Notes under the pieces: generated by a model
What the model was told of the DNA's origin: nothing
Databases searched by the model: none
What the model saw: only the letters and a program-made list of their open reading frames with translations
Assembly (NCBI GenBank): GCA_018105865.1
Contig: CM030851.1
Span: forward strand, 6,783,328 to 6,847,327
Length of the DNA stretch: 64,000 bases
DNA from: Metaphire vulgaris
Lineage: Eukaryota; Annelida; Clitellata; Crassiclitellata; Megascolecidae
Direction of reading: 5' to 3'
Made by a program: the position numbers and the translations under genes
Shown: in pieces, positions 33,761 through 45,861 of the stretch
Numbering within the stretch: position 1 is the first letter of the stretch
Layout: every line of letters starts with the position of its first letter

Positions 33761-34564
33761 GAGTTTTAAAAATAGATATGTAAACTCGACAGATCTTCTA
33801 AATCAATAAAAGAAATAGAAGCGGTCGGAGAAATGCATCAGTATTCACGATAAGCAGCGATTTCAGTTATGCGTCTCTGTCAATTGGCGAAAATGAAACA
33901 AAATACGTATCCTCTGGAAATGCATTCAGAGATCCCGTGGGCAGTACGCGGCATCTGTAGAGGGAAGACGGATAATTTCCTGCATGGTGACTGTCCGCTG
34001 ACTTGCTTTATTCCTCTCAGCGACGATTGTGTAATATTGGAGTTTTCTGTGCGTGTTTAGTTGTTTTTCCATTTTGGTGCTTAAAACGGATAGGCCTATA
34101 TCGGGTTTTCACGCGCATTATTTCATTTTCACGTTCACAAAGCAAACAGAATGACAGCGACTATTTAAATGGTCCTGTTGGTCCAAGATAAAGTCAACAT
34201 ATTTTCAAATCACTCAGATCAAAATCTTTTTGGTAACAGTGAAAAAATTACGAACAACCAAATGTTTGTTCCTAGCCTCATTGAAAAGCCCCTGCAGCAC
34301 TCGCCTTTGCTATACAGCTGTTAAGCTGGCAGAGGGTGGGTGGGTGAGGGACAGGGGTGTGACTCCCTTGACACGGTGCAGGCAACTCGATTCTCTTGCG
34401 CTTGGATGGGGCGTCTCGAATTCAGCGCACAGATCAAGGGAAGCCCCCGACTGGATCGACGCATCTCTCGAAATCATCGCCGCTTCGAAGATGCTCCATC
34501 GCTGCCACTTGCCATGCAGGGAAGATCACCAGGTGGAGCCACTGATTACCAGACACCAGGCAGA

Positions 34565-34567
<3 letters not shown>

Positions 34568-34636
<69 letters not shown>
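34568..34636. repeat. (GA)n-(GACA)n microsatellite
   Basis: A long gagaga run passing into gacagacaga. The open frames across it (34230-34733) are repeat-driven. Confidence 0.95.
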
Positions 34637-34637
<1 letters not shown>

Positions 34638-34796
34638 TGGAGAGAGATGGAGAAAGAGAGAGTAGCGCTCTCCAGACACCATTTACATTTGGAACACTTA
34701 AAATTAATGGCTGAGACGCCGAGTGAGCGATAAGCTGCACTTCTGCGATACCTCACTAGGAGTGAGCAGACAACATCAGTAGCTATGATGGTGAGT

Positions 34797-34801
34797 GATG
34801 A

Positions 34802-34832
<31 letters not shown>

Positions 34833-34917
34833 GACGCCGACGACGACGATGATGATGATAATGATGATGATGATTATGATGATGACGATGTTGATGATGA
34901 TGATTATGATGATGGTG
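34797..34917. repeat. (GAT)n microsatellite
   Basis: About 120 bp of gat/gac triplets. It would encode poly-Asp or poly-His but shows no other gene evidence. Confidence 0.95.
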
Positions 34918-34958
34918 TAGCTGTGGTTTTGTCTGATTTGATTGAATACAAGTTATGC

Positions 34959-35280
34959 CAGTGGCGTAGCTAGGGTGTCCGGCGCCCGGGGACAAAACAT
35001 ACTGATAGCGCCCCTGAATTTTAAAAAAATCCAAAACAGAAAATCTCCGACAAGCAAAAAAGAGATCGCCTCAACTCACAGAATCCGTGACAAGCAAAGA
35101 AGGTCGTCACCATTGATCGTCGGCTCAAAGGACAAAAAGAATATCATCACAGCTTCTTTTTACTTTTTTTCTACCTAAACCTGATTTTGGCGTCCCCTAA
35201 ACCCGATTTTGGCGCCCCACCCCACCTCTGCGCCCGGGGACATATATATCCCTACCCCATGGGCCATGGCTACGCCTCCG
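34959..35280. mobile_element. hAT-like MITE (322 bp)
   Basis: Ends cagtggcgtagctagggtg and, inverted, cggaggcgtagccatgg. The TSD is agttatgc/agttacgc (34951-34958 and 35281-35288), with one mismatch. Confidence 0.75.
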
Positions 35281-35288
35281 AGTTACGC

Positions 35289-35884
35289 GACATGTAGAAT
35301 CAGAGAGCGATCTTGAGTTAAAATGTCTGGAAATCGGTCGGATAACAACACAGTATAGATATGATATCCCAGAACCTAACCGAGTATGAATAATTATGCG
35401 TCCGTTGTGTTGTGTGTGTGTGTGTATGCCACTTATGTGATAGAGAGCCGTTTATCTGGTTATGAGCACTTCTCGCGATTAAAACCAATGTCCTCGAGAT
35501 ACAGCGCCTGTGTGAACGGTACCTTAAGTCGAACGCCTTTCGAAGAAATCTCCTCCGCTCTCAAAATCTTCGATTAGATCGGGTTTTGGTTTTTGTCGGA
35601 TTCTGGAATTTCGAGACTTGACAGCACCCCTCCGCCCCCGGAGGGTTCAATGTTTACAAAGTATACAAAGTACGCTGTTCACACAGAGGTCACTTTTTTC
35701 TCCTACCGGTTACGCGACCGTCGAAATCTCTGACAGTCGGCCACAACGAAGCGGAGAAGTTAACGTTCGATATCTTTAGCATTTTTACCGTCAGATTGAT
35801 TCACGCAGCGCTGCATGAGATTCGGCAAAGTACCCTCCGCCTCATAGATACACTGACCTTTGCCCGGCCGAAAAACCATCCTGG
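35289..35884. other. Unassigned sequence
   Basis: No coding or RNA signal that I can support. Confidence 0.45.
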
Positions 35885-35993
35885 CTATAGCTATTTCAAG
35901 AAAGACTAAGCACATAAGAATAAGCAGCTACTGCTGTGCTGCTTTCCGGGGCGCTGTAGAAGTTTACGAGATTTTACTTACTTACTTACTTAA
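35885..35993 (+). mobile_element. 3'-end fragment of the CR1/L2-like LINE
   Basis: The sequence ctatagctatttcaagaaag through aataagcagctactgctgtg, cgctgtagaagtttacgag and an attt(tact)n tail matches the reverse complement of the 3' end at 12468-12575. It is a severely 5'-truncated copy with a (ttac)n tail. Confidence 0.82.
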
Positions 35994-36329
35994 GGTTATT
36001 CAAGTACACGAGACTAGATGACAACTCTAAAATGACTCATGCTAGAGGAGCGCTCGATATTAAAACCAAAGGTTTTCGATTTAAATATAACCTTATGTCC
36101 TGCATTTCAGACCTTAACGATTATTCTACGTATACATTTAAAGCTGCACCTTTGTCCCAAGAGTTTTTTTAGCCTTCACGTGATCAAGTCTTAAGGGTGT
36201 TCTATAAAAGGACGCAATCTTGCTTACTGGTAGTAACCTTTCGGGTCCTTTCTAAGTATAAATATAAATAAGCGACTTTAAACAAATTTGATCTTCAGAA
36301 TTAGCCTTAACAACATATTGGCATTTCAT

Positions 36330-36330
<1 letters not shown>

Positions 36331-36420
<90 letters not shown>
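36331..36420. repeat. (GA)n microsatellite
   Basis: About 90 bp of almost pure gagaga. Confidence 0.97.
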
Positions 36421-36424
<4 letters not shown>

Positions 36425-36523
36425 AAGTCTAGCATTCTGTTTGGATGCTGAACTGTCTTGCAAACTTCCGTTCTGATCTTCCAACTTAACAGGCATTCTA
36501 TTAGGCATCCAACCATCCATGAC

Positions 36524-36780
36524 CAGTACCGGATTAAGCACCGTGGAGGCCCATAGGCAGTCAAACTTTTGGGGCCCCAGGGCCAGGCCCCTAATGACTA
36601 CTAGAGCGCCATTGAATTGTAAACATTATTGTATGACGTCAGCGTCGTCACGTGCCTTTCGCATAGCGCTAATCTTAAGAATAAGTAAAAGATTTCTTTC
36701 GTCACTGTCTTGTGGGGCCCCTAAAAGTCGCGGGGCTCATAGGCAGTTGCCTACTCTGCCTAATGGGTAATCCGGTACTG
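36524..36780. mobile_element. hAT-like MITE (257 bp)
   Basis: Ends cagtaccggattaagc and, inverted, cagtaccggattaccc, with a perfect 8-bp TSD tccatgac (36516-36523 and 36781-36788). The subterminal ggcccc/aggcagt blocks are also partly inverted. Confidence 0.88.
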
Positions 36781-36788
36781 TCCATGAC

Positions 36789-37476
36789 CATGAGTCTAAG
36801 CCGGAGTTTCCAAAGGACGATAATATCGCTTTCGAGCGCCATCTGTGGCAGACTTAGAAAACCAATACACCCGACACGACCTATTTCAACCTCCTTTAAT
36901 CTGACCGATGCACGGTACTGAAGCCATACGGAATTCGTTCAAGTCAAACCTTGGATTGAATCCAAAACGAACTTCAATCCAATCTCGATCCCTTTTGCAA
37001 CACCGCAACCACAAGCCTCGTTAATGACATTTTAACACAAGATTAGCATAAATATTAAATCCGATGAGCATGTATTATAATTTTGCTTTTAATTATAAAA
37101 GTCTTTTTCAGGTCATATCATAAGAAAACTTCTGATTTGAACATTTTCCTTCAATACACTGTATACAGTATCCCTTAAGTTGTCTGACACGGTTAGCTTA
37201 TATATGTTGTCAGGAATTTGCGAGTGATGATTGAGAAAAATGAGGAGACGACATAACATTGGATTTGCGCTGAACATCTTCGCTGTGCATGGAACTGCAT
37301 AAGTTACTGGATATCTAGCCTATACACTTAGAGCTCGATTTAAAAGGGCTTTTTGACGGCAAATAATCTTTCTTAAAATTATCAAATCGATGGTATAAAT
37401 TAATTATTAATTAACAATTCCTAATAATACTTTGCATGTTATTTTTTTGTTTCCGTGTGAACTTAACGAAGACTAA

Positions 37477-37544
<68 letters not shown>

Positions 37545-38427
37545 GACAACTTTTAGAGCGCTGTGGCATGACCGAGGCAAAAGTAGTCTAGGGCAATTTA
37601 ACAAATGTCACATGTTAGTTATTTACAATTATCAGAACAACAACGATGACGACGACGACGACGACGACGTAGTCAAAATCTAAGAACTCTCAGCGGTTCA
37701 GACAATTTCGCTGTCTGCGGAGGGACGATTGATCGGCGCACCTGTTAACCCTGGCCCGCCCTTGACGAGTTAATGGTCAGACGCGCGACAATTGACGGCA
37801 GATTAAGGTTCCAACGGTGGCACTCAATCGACCGGCGTCACTCCCGATTTGAGCACTAGAGCAACACCTGAGCCCTGAGCACCACCACCACCAGCAGCGA
37901 GCCCCTTACAAGTTCGAACGAATTCCCGCGCCGCGATCGAAAGCAAACGCTTTGAAAGAAAACCGCTCCTTGCTTTTCTTCTTGTTACTCTCAAAGCAAT
38001 TAGAAAGGATTTCTGCGATTATTGCAAATGAACGGACATCATCGAAAAACAATTAGCATTTCGATACAAGTGTCGACCTAATTCAATACAATTTCTACTT
38101 TCCTTGGCGACCGGTGGGGGTAGGTGGAGGGGCGCTGTTCCAAACTACAAACACGACACATCACTTCCAACGAGTTACACTTGTTTAGGAAGTTGACGTT
38201 TTTAAAATGAAGGCAAATCATTATCACGTAATTAACTGTCCTAATAGAAGGTAAACTCTCAGAACGATTACAGAACTGATTCATTCAAATTACTTTCAGA
38301 AACTATTAAACAAGTTATCCACACCCAGGTTTTTTTGTAAAAAATATTTTCCGGAACGTAATAGTCAGAAGTCAGTTGTCAATATGACGTAGAGGCTGAA
38401 CAGTTACTATAATGATTATAATCAATA
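36789..38427. other. Unassigned intergenic sequence with microsatellites
   Basis: Contains (ATT)n at 37478-37543 and (GAC)n at about 37645-37669. No exon was recognised. Confidence 0.5.
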
Positions 38428-38500
38428 CAACATTAAATTCATACATAGAAAATTTAGAACTATATCAGTTCTAAAATTTCTATTTATGAATTTAATGTTG
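38428..38500. ncRNA. Perfect-looking long hairpin (possible small-RNA precursor or micro-foldback)
   Basis: Arms 38428-38461 and 38467-38500 are 34 bp each and complementary except for two positions, around a 5-nt loop. The arms are AT-rich (caacattaaattcata at the outer end). The loop is short for an animal pre-miRNA, so a tiny foldback TE is equally likely. Confidence 0.4.
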
Positions 38501-39786
38501 CAAAAAAAACAGTCTTCTGATTTTCCGGAACGCCTTTCCGCCTCGTTCCGGCACAAGAAAGCACTGTCCACACCGTTACTCAGATTCGCCACAACAGATT
38601 TAGTCTTAGAAACTCTCTGACCAATAAAAACTTTTCTATACCGTCAAAGTTCTCACAAATCAATAAAAAAACGTAAGTTCCGTACAACTTTCGCTCTTAA
38701 TAAAGACAGCTCTCTTTTGAGGTTTAAACTTCTTCTTTTGTAGTCTTTTTTCTCCACTCCTAGTTTTTCTACCACCCTCTTGAAATTCTTCGATCAGCAC
38801 ACTGTCCAAAATATCCGTACAACGATTATGATTATAAAATTATAAATGCAGTACAATTACAGTGTTGGGTATGCGGTCTATTATTATGGTATAGCCTACT
38901 GAATAATACGCATTCCTTCGTACGACAATAGGTGGCGCTGCCTTTAGGCCCCGACTTCCAGTGTTGGAGCATGGAAACAGCGTTACGCTGGACCATTTAA
39001 TAAAGATTTTTAAAATCTTGCTCTCCTATGCGCGTTTATACTGTACTTCGTCTGTACAGGCGGTTACATTTGTTTGCTAATAGACGGGGATTAATGTTAC
39101 GAATAGGAAGACGTTCGAGATATATTGGGGGACTGCATGGGGAATACACAGTGATATAACAAACACTCTTTGCGCAACACCGAAATACATCAATACGCCC
39201 ATTGCGCGACGCACATGCGCGTGTGTATTGACGAATGCGTGAATGGATGGAAATGTCATGCGCAGTTGTTGAATTCGGAAATCGATGTTTTCAGTCGACG
39301 ACGACAGAAACTAAGACGAACCTAACAGACTGGTCAATCTAAGACCCCGACTAATAAATCCATCTATTTCATTATCTCTTCCACAACGCACACACACACT
39401 CCTCTCTTCTCTTGTTTGATTTTTCCTCCCTTTGTTTGCAATTCCTTTTTATCACAACTGTTCAGTTTTATGCATTTTTCTGTCGACCTGTTGTTGTTAT
39501 TGTTGTTGCTGCTTCTGCTTTGTTGTTGTTGTTGTATTTCGAAGGAGCTACTTTTAAATTTTAACAGATCACTCTTTAGACAACTCAAAATGTGAGTCAC
39601 GCGATAAACTTTCAACGACATGGGCATTATAGGCATACTATACATTTGCAAATATTCTTCTGTCCTCCATAGTTTGTTAGGATGATGACAAAAATCGTCT
39701 TGAGTTGTAACTTGTTCGTGTTTCTTGTCAAGGTTTAGAAGAGGCTTCAGTCATGTGCGTGTCTGTACGCGCGCATGCTTATGACA
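38501..39786. other. Unassigned intergenic sequence
   Basis: No gene signal. A glutamine-type triplet run (ttgttgttg) lies at 39490-39535. Confidence 0.45.
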
Positions 39787-39794
39787 GTCTACTA

Positions 39795-40153
39795 CAGTGG
39801 TGGTTCTTAACCTTTTTGCGATTACGTACCCCTGAAACAAGTATAAGAGAACGAAGTACCCCTACTAGCGTACCTTATGCCAGGACAAAAGTTTGTATTC
39901 TGCAATATTTTGAAAAAAATTATGGACTGCAACAAACATCTGTTGCAGATTGTGACTGTGCCAGAAAGTGAGATTTTTCTTTAGAATTTCTAATTTATTA
40001 TAAAATTTATATACAGTATTTGTATAGTATGCACTATGCAGGGCAAATTGTAGTAAAAGTCTGTAAACAGACTTTATTTCCGGATTATTGAGTACCACCA
40101 CAACGTCCTTCAAGTACCCCAAGGAGTACAAGTACTCCGGTTAAGAACCACTG
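39795..40153. mobile_element. hAT-like MITE (359 bp)
   Basis: Ends cagtggtggttcttaacc and, inverted, cagtggttcttaaccgg (the left end has three extra bases). Perfect 8-bp TSD gtctacta (39787-39794 and 40154-40161). The sequence gtacccc near both ends is typical of this MITE type. Confidence 0.9.
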
Positions 40154-40161
40154 GTCTACTA

Positions 40162-41529
40162 CATTCAGTGGCAAACTAATCGCATAGTGAACACAACCGC
40201 TCTACAAACAGCCTACCAAGAAATCCTTAAAATTCATCGAATGGACCCTCGCGTAATAGCAATTTTCCACCAAAGAGGAAAAAGGGAATTTGCTCAAATA
40301 CCTTCCAAGTGCTCTGGAATATATCAGGCTGTAGTGTCTAAGAACACTTTCAAGTCAATCGCAATATGAAGAGAACGTTATTTTTAACGAAGTACAAGGC
40401 ATATCAGTCGAATCTCAGTTGTCAATAAACTAAGACTTTCTGTAGTGATCTTGCAAATAAAATTGAGACTTCAGGTTCTCTGGTCCGTCTAACTGCAAGC
40501 CCAAATCCTTGAAAACATGTCACGTGCCCCGTTGTTAGTGTTTGGTTAAAGTTAAGCCCAGTAGCTTCAAATCCTGGTGCTCTTCCTAGAAGTTTGATCA
40601 GAGAATTGGTACAGATTTGTAATAAATAACGATTCTTTTTGGTTTCCTGCTGCGTCTTTCACTTGTCATGATTCTATATCGTCAGGATGAAAAAGACAAT
40701 TATAAATAAATAATAGCGAGATTTGTGATGGTTAAATAGGATTTCTCCTGTATTGAAAACCACTATCACTCCTATGCCCTTCTATATGAACTTTCGTTCG
40801 TCATCTCTAGCTGTTATGTTTGATGCTATAGAAATAAAACGCAATTCGCAGTAGATACAATGCCATGCAGCATGCGTCTTAATTTTCAGCTCCTCGCATT
40901 TTTTCGCATCGTCATCACCCACAGGAGCTCTATAAGGTCGACTCAGCCTTCTTTCGCCAGATGGCGATGGCCACTTGGGTAGCAGATTAATCCGCGGAGT
41001 AAACGGGCGCGTTGCATGAGAAAACCTGCCCCGTATCATTGTAACTTGCACCAGTCGCCTGGCTGAGGGTCTTGGAAACGGAGATCAGCGCCGCCCTATG
41101 AGCCTCGAGAGCTCGGGAAGGACTACTTTACTTTTTTTACTTACATCATCCTGTGTCCTGCGATGTCGTCATGACCATGGTTGGCAGTCACCGGCTGTTT
41201 CATTTATTCATGGTATTTCTTATTGGTCAATTTCTTACCATCGTTCCGGTCGGTTTTATTGTTTCTTCCGCTTTTCCACTTGATGCGATTCTATCGTAGT
41301 CTCCGTCTGGAAATATTCATCGCTTGTTCTGTATTTGAACGTGTGCAGCAAGCTGCGTTTATGTCTTGGTTCTCTCTCTCTCTCTCCTCCGCCGCCGGCA
41401 ATGTTATAGTGGCTCCAATGAAGTCGATTTCTTGGTAATACCGAGTCGGATTTTTGCTTTTCGTTTATCATGTATGACATGCCTTACTTTGTCGCTTTCA
41501 TTTTATTCTACCTGTTGATTTTTACAATA
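40162..41529. other. Unassigned intergenic sequence
   Basis: No coding signal that I can support. The open frames at 40782-41051 and 41098-41480 are short and overlap on both strands. Confidence 0.45.
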
Positions 41530-42007
41530 CAGTAGAAAATTTTGTTATAACGTATCATCGGTTATAACCTACCGCAATATAAAGTCCCGTGTGATGCGTT
41601 AACAGGTGTCCAGTCAAAATAGCGCAAGACAAAATAGCGCCGACAAAATCGCGCCGACAAAACAGCGCCGACAAAACAGCTCCAAAAACCCCGACAAAAT
41701 ATCGCCGACATAATCGCGCGATGTGTACAGATCGACAATAATAAATAAAGTAAAGATAATATTCGGGCTATGAGATGTCAAAGATATTCAGAAGATATTC
41801 AGTATCGTATTTCAAATCCACTAAATACTCGGCTATGAGTTGTAAAAGATATTCAGTATGGATTATTGGATTAACTGCGCAGTGATTAGACTTTCTATAT
41901 TAAATCTTTCGATTTAATCAGACGAAGCACACGACAAAACACATATGGAATAAACGGTGCATTTTTTTACTACGTTTATTAACTGGTTTTACGTTATTTA
42001 TTGAATA

Positions 42008-43808
42008 CTAGATGTTTACCCGTCAAAAATGACGGGGGAGATTGGCTGTTTTACCACCCGATTTTGCGCAAATACAATAGGATTTTGCGCAATTAATTTC
42101 CCTAACTCGACGCCTTTTTCTTCAACCGAGTTAACGCCCATTCGCGTGAATTTTCTGAAACTTGATAGTCAACGTTAGTGTAATGATTTGGCAGTGTCGA
42201 ACGACATGCAGTGCTTGATTCTCTTGGTTGCTGTGCTGCTGTTGCACGCCGAGCAACAGCCTGCTCCTCATTCTCACTTGATTGTCGCAAATTTCGTGAA
42301 CGCTAGACTTTTTTGTTTTGCACGGACGGTTAGAAAGAGGAATAAAAAGCTAAACAATGGTGCAAACCTCATCTTCTTAGCTTTTATATAGCCTGAGATA
42401 TAGCAAATTAAAAAAAGTAGGAAACTAAAATTAAAATATTTAATGGAACAGAAATCGATTTAGAAATTCAGTCATGATCCAGCAATAGCATCAATGGGAA
42501 TGGACAATAATGCCTTCGCTGGATCATGTAATTTTGATCAGAATTCTCAGAATTCAAAACTTTCGCGAAATTCACCGATAATAATTATGTTCAAACATTG
42601 GGGTCATCGGGTTAGAATTAATAGATCTTTACCAAATGCCAACCGATTTTCAAACTTTTTGGTTTATTTTGTTCCTCTGACATCCCTATACAACTTTGCC
42701 GCTGACCAAAGTGGGGTTACCGCTGAAAATATTTTGCTACGGGGCTATAAAAATATTTTGGGGAGAGGGTGATATTTTAGGCCGTAAAGTAGACTCTACC
42801 CCAATTTGTTTTGTTTTGCACGCATGGTTTGAAAGAGGAATAAACAATCTAAACAACGGTGCAAACCTCATCTTTTTAGCTCCTATATAGCCTGAGATAT
42901 AGCAAATTTAAAACGTTACAGCAATCATTTCTGAAGAACGCTTTTTCAAAAATTAAATCCCCAGTACGGTGATGGCGTCTAAAAATTTAATCCCCACTTG
43001 AGGGGTTAAGTTTAAAAAAATAGGTATTGGGGCTAGGAAGGAATATATATATATATATAATAACGGGGGCAGGGCATTGGGAAAGGGAAGGGAGGTTTGG
43101 GGGAGGAAAGTGGGTTGTACGGGTTTTCGGAGCAGCGTTGTGTAGGTTTGGAAACGGGGTTTGGGGCCGGTGGGGTAGGGCGGAGCGGTGATGGGTTGGA
43201 GCCGGGGCGATTGGGAGAGGGATGGAGAGAGTTACGGGGGTGGGAGAAGAGTGGAGAGAGAGAAGGAACGGGGTTTGCGGCCTGTGGGGCAGGGCGGGCG
43301 GGTATGGGTTGGGGCCTGGGCGATTGGGAGAGGGATAGGGAGAGGGAAGGGGATGGGGAGAGAGAGGGGAACGGGGTTTGGGGCCAGGGGCAGGAATGGG
43401 TTGGGGCCGGGGCGATTGAGAGAGGGGATGGGGGAAAGGAAAAGGGATGGCGAGAGGGAAGGGGAACGGGGTTTGGGGCCGGGGCCGGAATGGGTTGGGG
43501 TCAGGGGCGATTGGGAGGGGATGAGGAGAGGGAAGGGGATGGGGAAGGGAAGGGAAGGGAAAAGGGGGTTTGGGGCCGGGGCGGTAATGGGTTGGGGCCT
43601 GGGCGATTGGGAGAGGGATGGGGTGAGGAAAGGGGGAACGGGGGTTTAAGCTGCAATTAAGACGCTTCGTTAAACGCTCCGTTGATGTTAATACAGTTTT
43701 GATTAAACAATATTTGGTTGTCAATGACAACAGCGTCTTGCAATACCCGCCGTGTTGCCGTCGGACGGACGGACGGACGGTACGGACATCGAGAATTATA
43801 TAATAAGA
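42008..43808 (-). mobile_element. Non-autonomous Helitron, family C, unit 1
   Basis: On the minus strand the 5' end is TCTTATTATATAATTCTCG (from 43808). The 3' end is a hairpin, CCCGTCATTTTTGACGGG, then TAAACATCTAG (to 42008). This is the canonical TC...stem-loop...CTRR structure. A T follows the 3' end. It has no Rep/helicase. The body carries a long CT-rich minisatellite (minus strand). It abuts the next unit with no bases between. Confidence 0.85.
43040..43655. repeat. G-rich (plus strand) minisatellite in Helitron unit 1
   Basis: Irregular units around ggggttggggccggggcgattgggagagggatgg are repeated for about 600 bp with almost all G on one strand. Long proline-rich or glycine-rich frames on either strand are by-products. 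Confidence 0.92.
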
Positions 43809-45710
43809 CTAGGTGCTTACCCGTCAAAAATGACGGGGTAGATTGGCTGTTTTACCACCCGATTTTGTGCAAATGCAATAGCATCTTATGACGGGGAGAT
43901 TGGCTGTTTTACCACCCGATTTTGCGCAAATGCAATAGCATCTTATGACGGGGAGATTGGCTGTTTTACCACCCGATTTTGCGCAAATGCAATAGGATTT
44001 TGCGCAATTAATTTCCCTAACTCGCCGCCTTCTCCTTCAACCGAGTTAACGCCCATTCGCATGAATTTTCTGAAACTTGATAGTCAACGTAAGTGTAATG
44101 ATTTGGCAGTGTCGAACGACATGCAGTGCTTGATTCTCTTGTTTGCTATGCTGCTGCTGCACGCCGAGCAACAGCCTGCTCCTCATTCTCACTTGATTGT
44201 CGGAAAGCTCGTGAACGCTGGACTTTTTTGTTTTGCACGGACGGTTAGAAAGATAAATAAAAAAAGCTAAACAATGGTGCAAATCTCATCTTCTTAGCTC
44301 TTATATAGCCTGAGATATAGCAAATTCAAAAAATTTGGAAACTTTCGCAGACTTCAAAACTTTCACGAAATTCACCGATAATACTTATGTTCAAACATCG
44401 GGGTCATCGGGTTAGAACTGATAGATCTTTGCCAAATGTCAACCGATTTTCTAAATTTTTGGTTTATTTTGTTCCTCTGACATCCCTTTACAACTTTGCC
44501 GCTGACCAAAGTGGGGTTACCGGTGAAAATATTTTGCTAGCGGGCTTTAAAAAAATTTTGGGGGAGAGGGTGATATTTTAGGCCGTAGAGTGGACTCTAC
44601 CCCCAATTTTTTGTTTTGCACGGACGGTTAAAAAGAGGAATAAACAATCTAAACAATGGTGCAAACCTCATCTTTTTAGCTCCTATATAGCCTGAGATAT
44701 AGCAAATTTAAAACGTTATATCAATCATTTCTGAAGAACGCTTTTCCAAAAATTAAAAAATCCCCAGTACGGTGACGGCGTCTGAAAATTTAATCCCCAC
44801 TTGAGGGGTAAAATTTAAAAAAATAGGTATTGAGGCTAGGAAAGAATAAATATATATATAATAATGGGGGGCAGGGCATTGGGAGAGGGAAGAGAGGTTT
44901 TGGAGGAGGAAGGTGGGTTGTACGGGTTTTCGGAGCAGCGTTGTGTAAGTTTGGAAACGGGGTTTGGGGCCGGTGGGGTAGGGCGGAGCAGTGATGGGTT
45001 GGGGCCTGGGCGATTGGGAGAGAGATGGGTAGTTGGAAGGGGATAGGGAGAGGAAGGGAACGGAGGTTTAGGGCCGGGGCAGGAATGGGTTGGGGCTGGA
45101 ATGGGTTGGGCCCAAGCGATTGGGAGAGGGATGGGAGAGGGAAAAGGGATGGGGAGAGGAAAGGAGAACAGGAGTTTGGGGCCAGGGGCCGGAATGTGTT
45201 GGGGCCAGGGTGATTGGGAGAGGGATGAGGAGAGAGAAAAGAGATGGGTAGAGGAAGGAACGGGGGATTGAGGCCTGGGCCGGAATGGGTTGGGGCCAGG
45301 GCGATTGGGAGAGGAATGGGGAGAGGGAAAAGGGTTGGGGAAACGGAAGGGGAACGGGGGTTTGGGGCGATTTGGAGAGGGATGGGGAGAGGAAAAAGGG
45401 TTGGGGAGACGGAAGGGGAACGGGGTTTGGGGAGCGATTGGGAGGGGATGGGGAGAGGGAAGGAGATGGGATAGGAAAGGAAAAAAAGGGGTTTTGGGGC
45501 CAGGGGCAGGAATGGGTTGGGCCTGGGCGATTGGGAGAGGGATTGGGTGAGGGGAAGGGGACGGGGTTTAAGCTGCAATTAAGACGCTTCGTTAAACGCT
45601 CCGGTTTGATTAAACAATATTTGGTTGTCAATGACAACAGCGTCTTGCAATACCCGCCGTGTTGCGGACGGACAGACGGACGGACGGACATCGAGAATTA
45701 TATAATAAGA
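43809..45710 (-). mobile_element. Non-autonomous Helitron, family C, unit 2
   Basis: Same ends as unit 1: the 5' TCTTATTATATAATTCTCG starts at 45710, and the 3' hairpin CCCGTCATTTTTGACGGG ends in AAGCACCTAG at 43809. The base outside the 5' end is A on the minus strand, as expected. Near the 3' end a 54-bp block (gggagattggctgttttacc onward) is present about three times (43830-44000), against once in unit 1. Confidence 0.85.
44865..45565. repeat. G-rich (plus strand) minisatellite in Helitron unit 2
   Basis: Same repeat type as in unit 1 but rearranged and about 100 bp longer. This shows rapid turnover of the array compared with the flanking Helitron sequence. Confidence 0.9.
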
Positions 45711-45861
45711 TTATGAAGGACTGTCTTCTTAAATTGCATTAGTCCTGACGTTTAGCATTTGCTTCTACGTTACTGATTATCATAAAAAGACATTTTCAAA
45801 ATTATAGTAGCTTTGGTGTTATATTACTTTTTCTTAAACATCTATTACATTAAAATCGTTA

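Larger units (their letters stand above)
22830..34354. repeat. Duplicated segment, copy 1
   Basis: This 11.5-kb stretch matches 52151-64000 in the same orientation with only scattered substitutions and indels. Alignment starts abruptly at acgtttgaattgcgg (22830 and 52151). Sequence to the left is unrelated. The offset is 29,321 bp at the start and 29,646 bp at the window end; the growth comes mainly from two segments missing near 33483. Order and internal TE insertions are shared, so those insertions predate the split. Confidence 0.95.

Noticed and set aside
34230..34733. 167-aa plus-strand frame
   Set aside because: Second half is a GA/GACA microsatellite and the first half has no recognisable domain; the matching start of copy 2 is cut by the window.
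42987..43730. 247-aa proline-rich protein (and the 262-aa relative at 44790-45578)
   Set aside because: Repeat-coded minisatellite inside a non-autonomous Helitron; frames differ between the two units and lack any domain.
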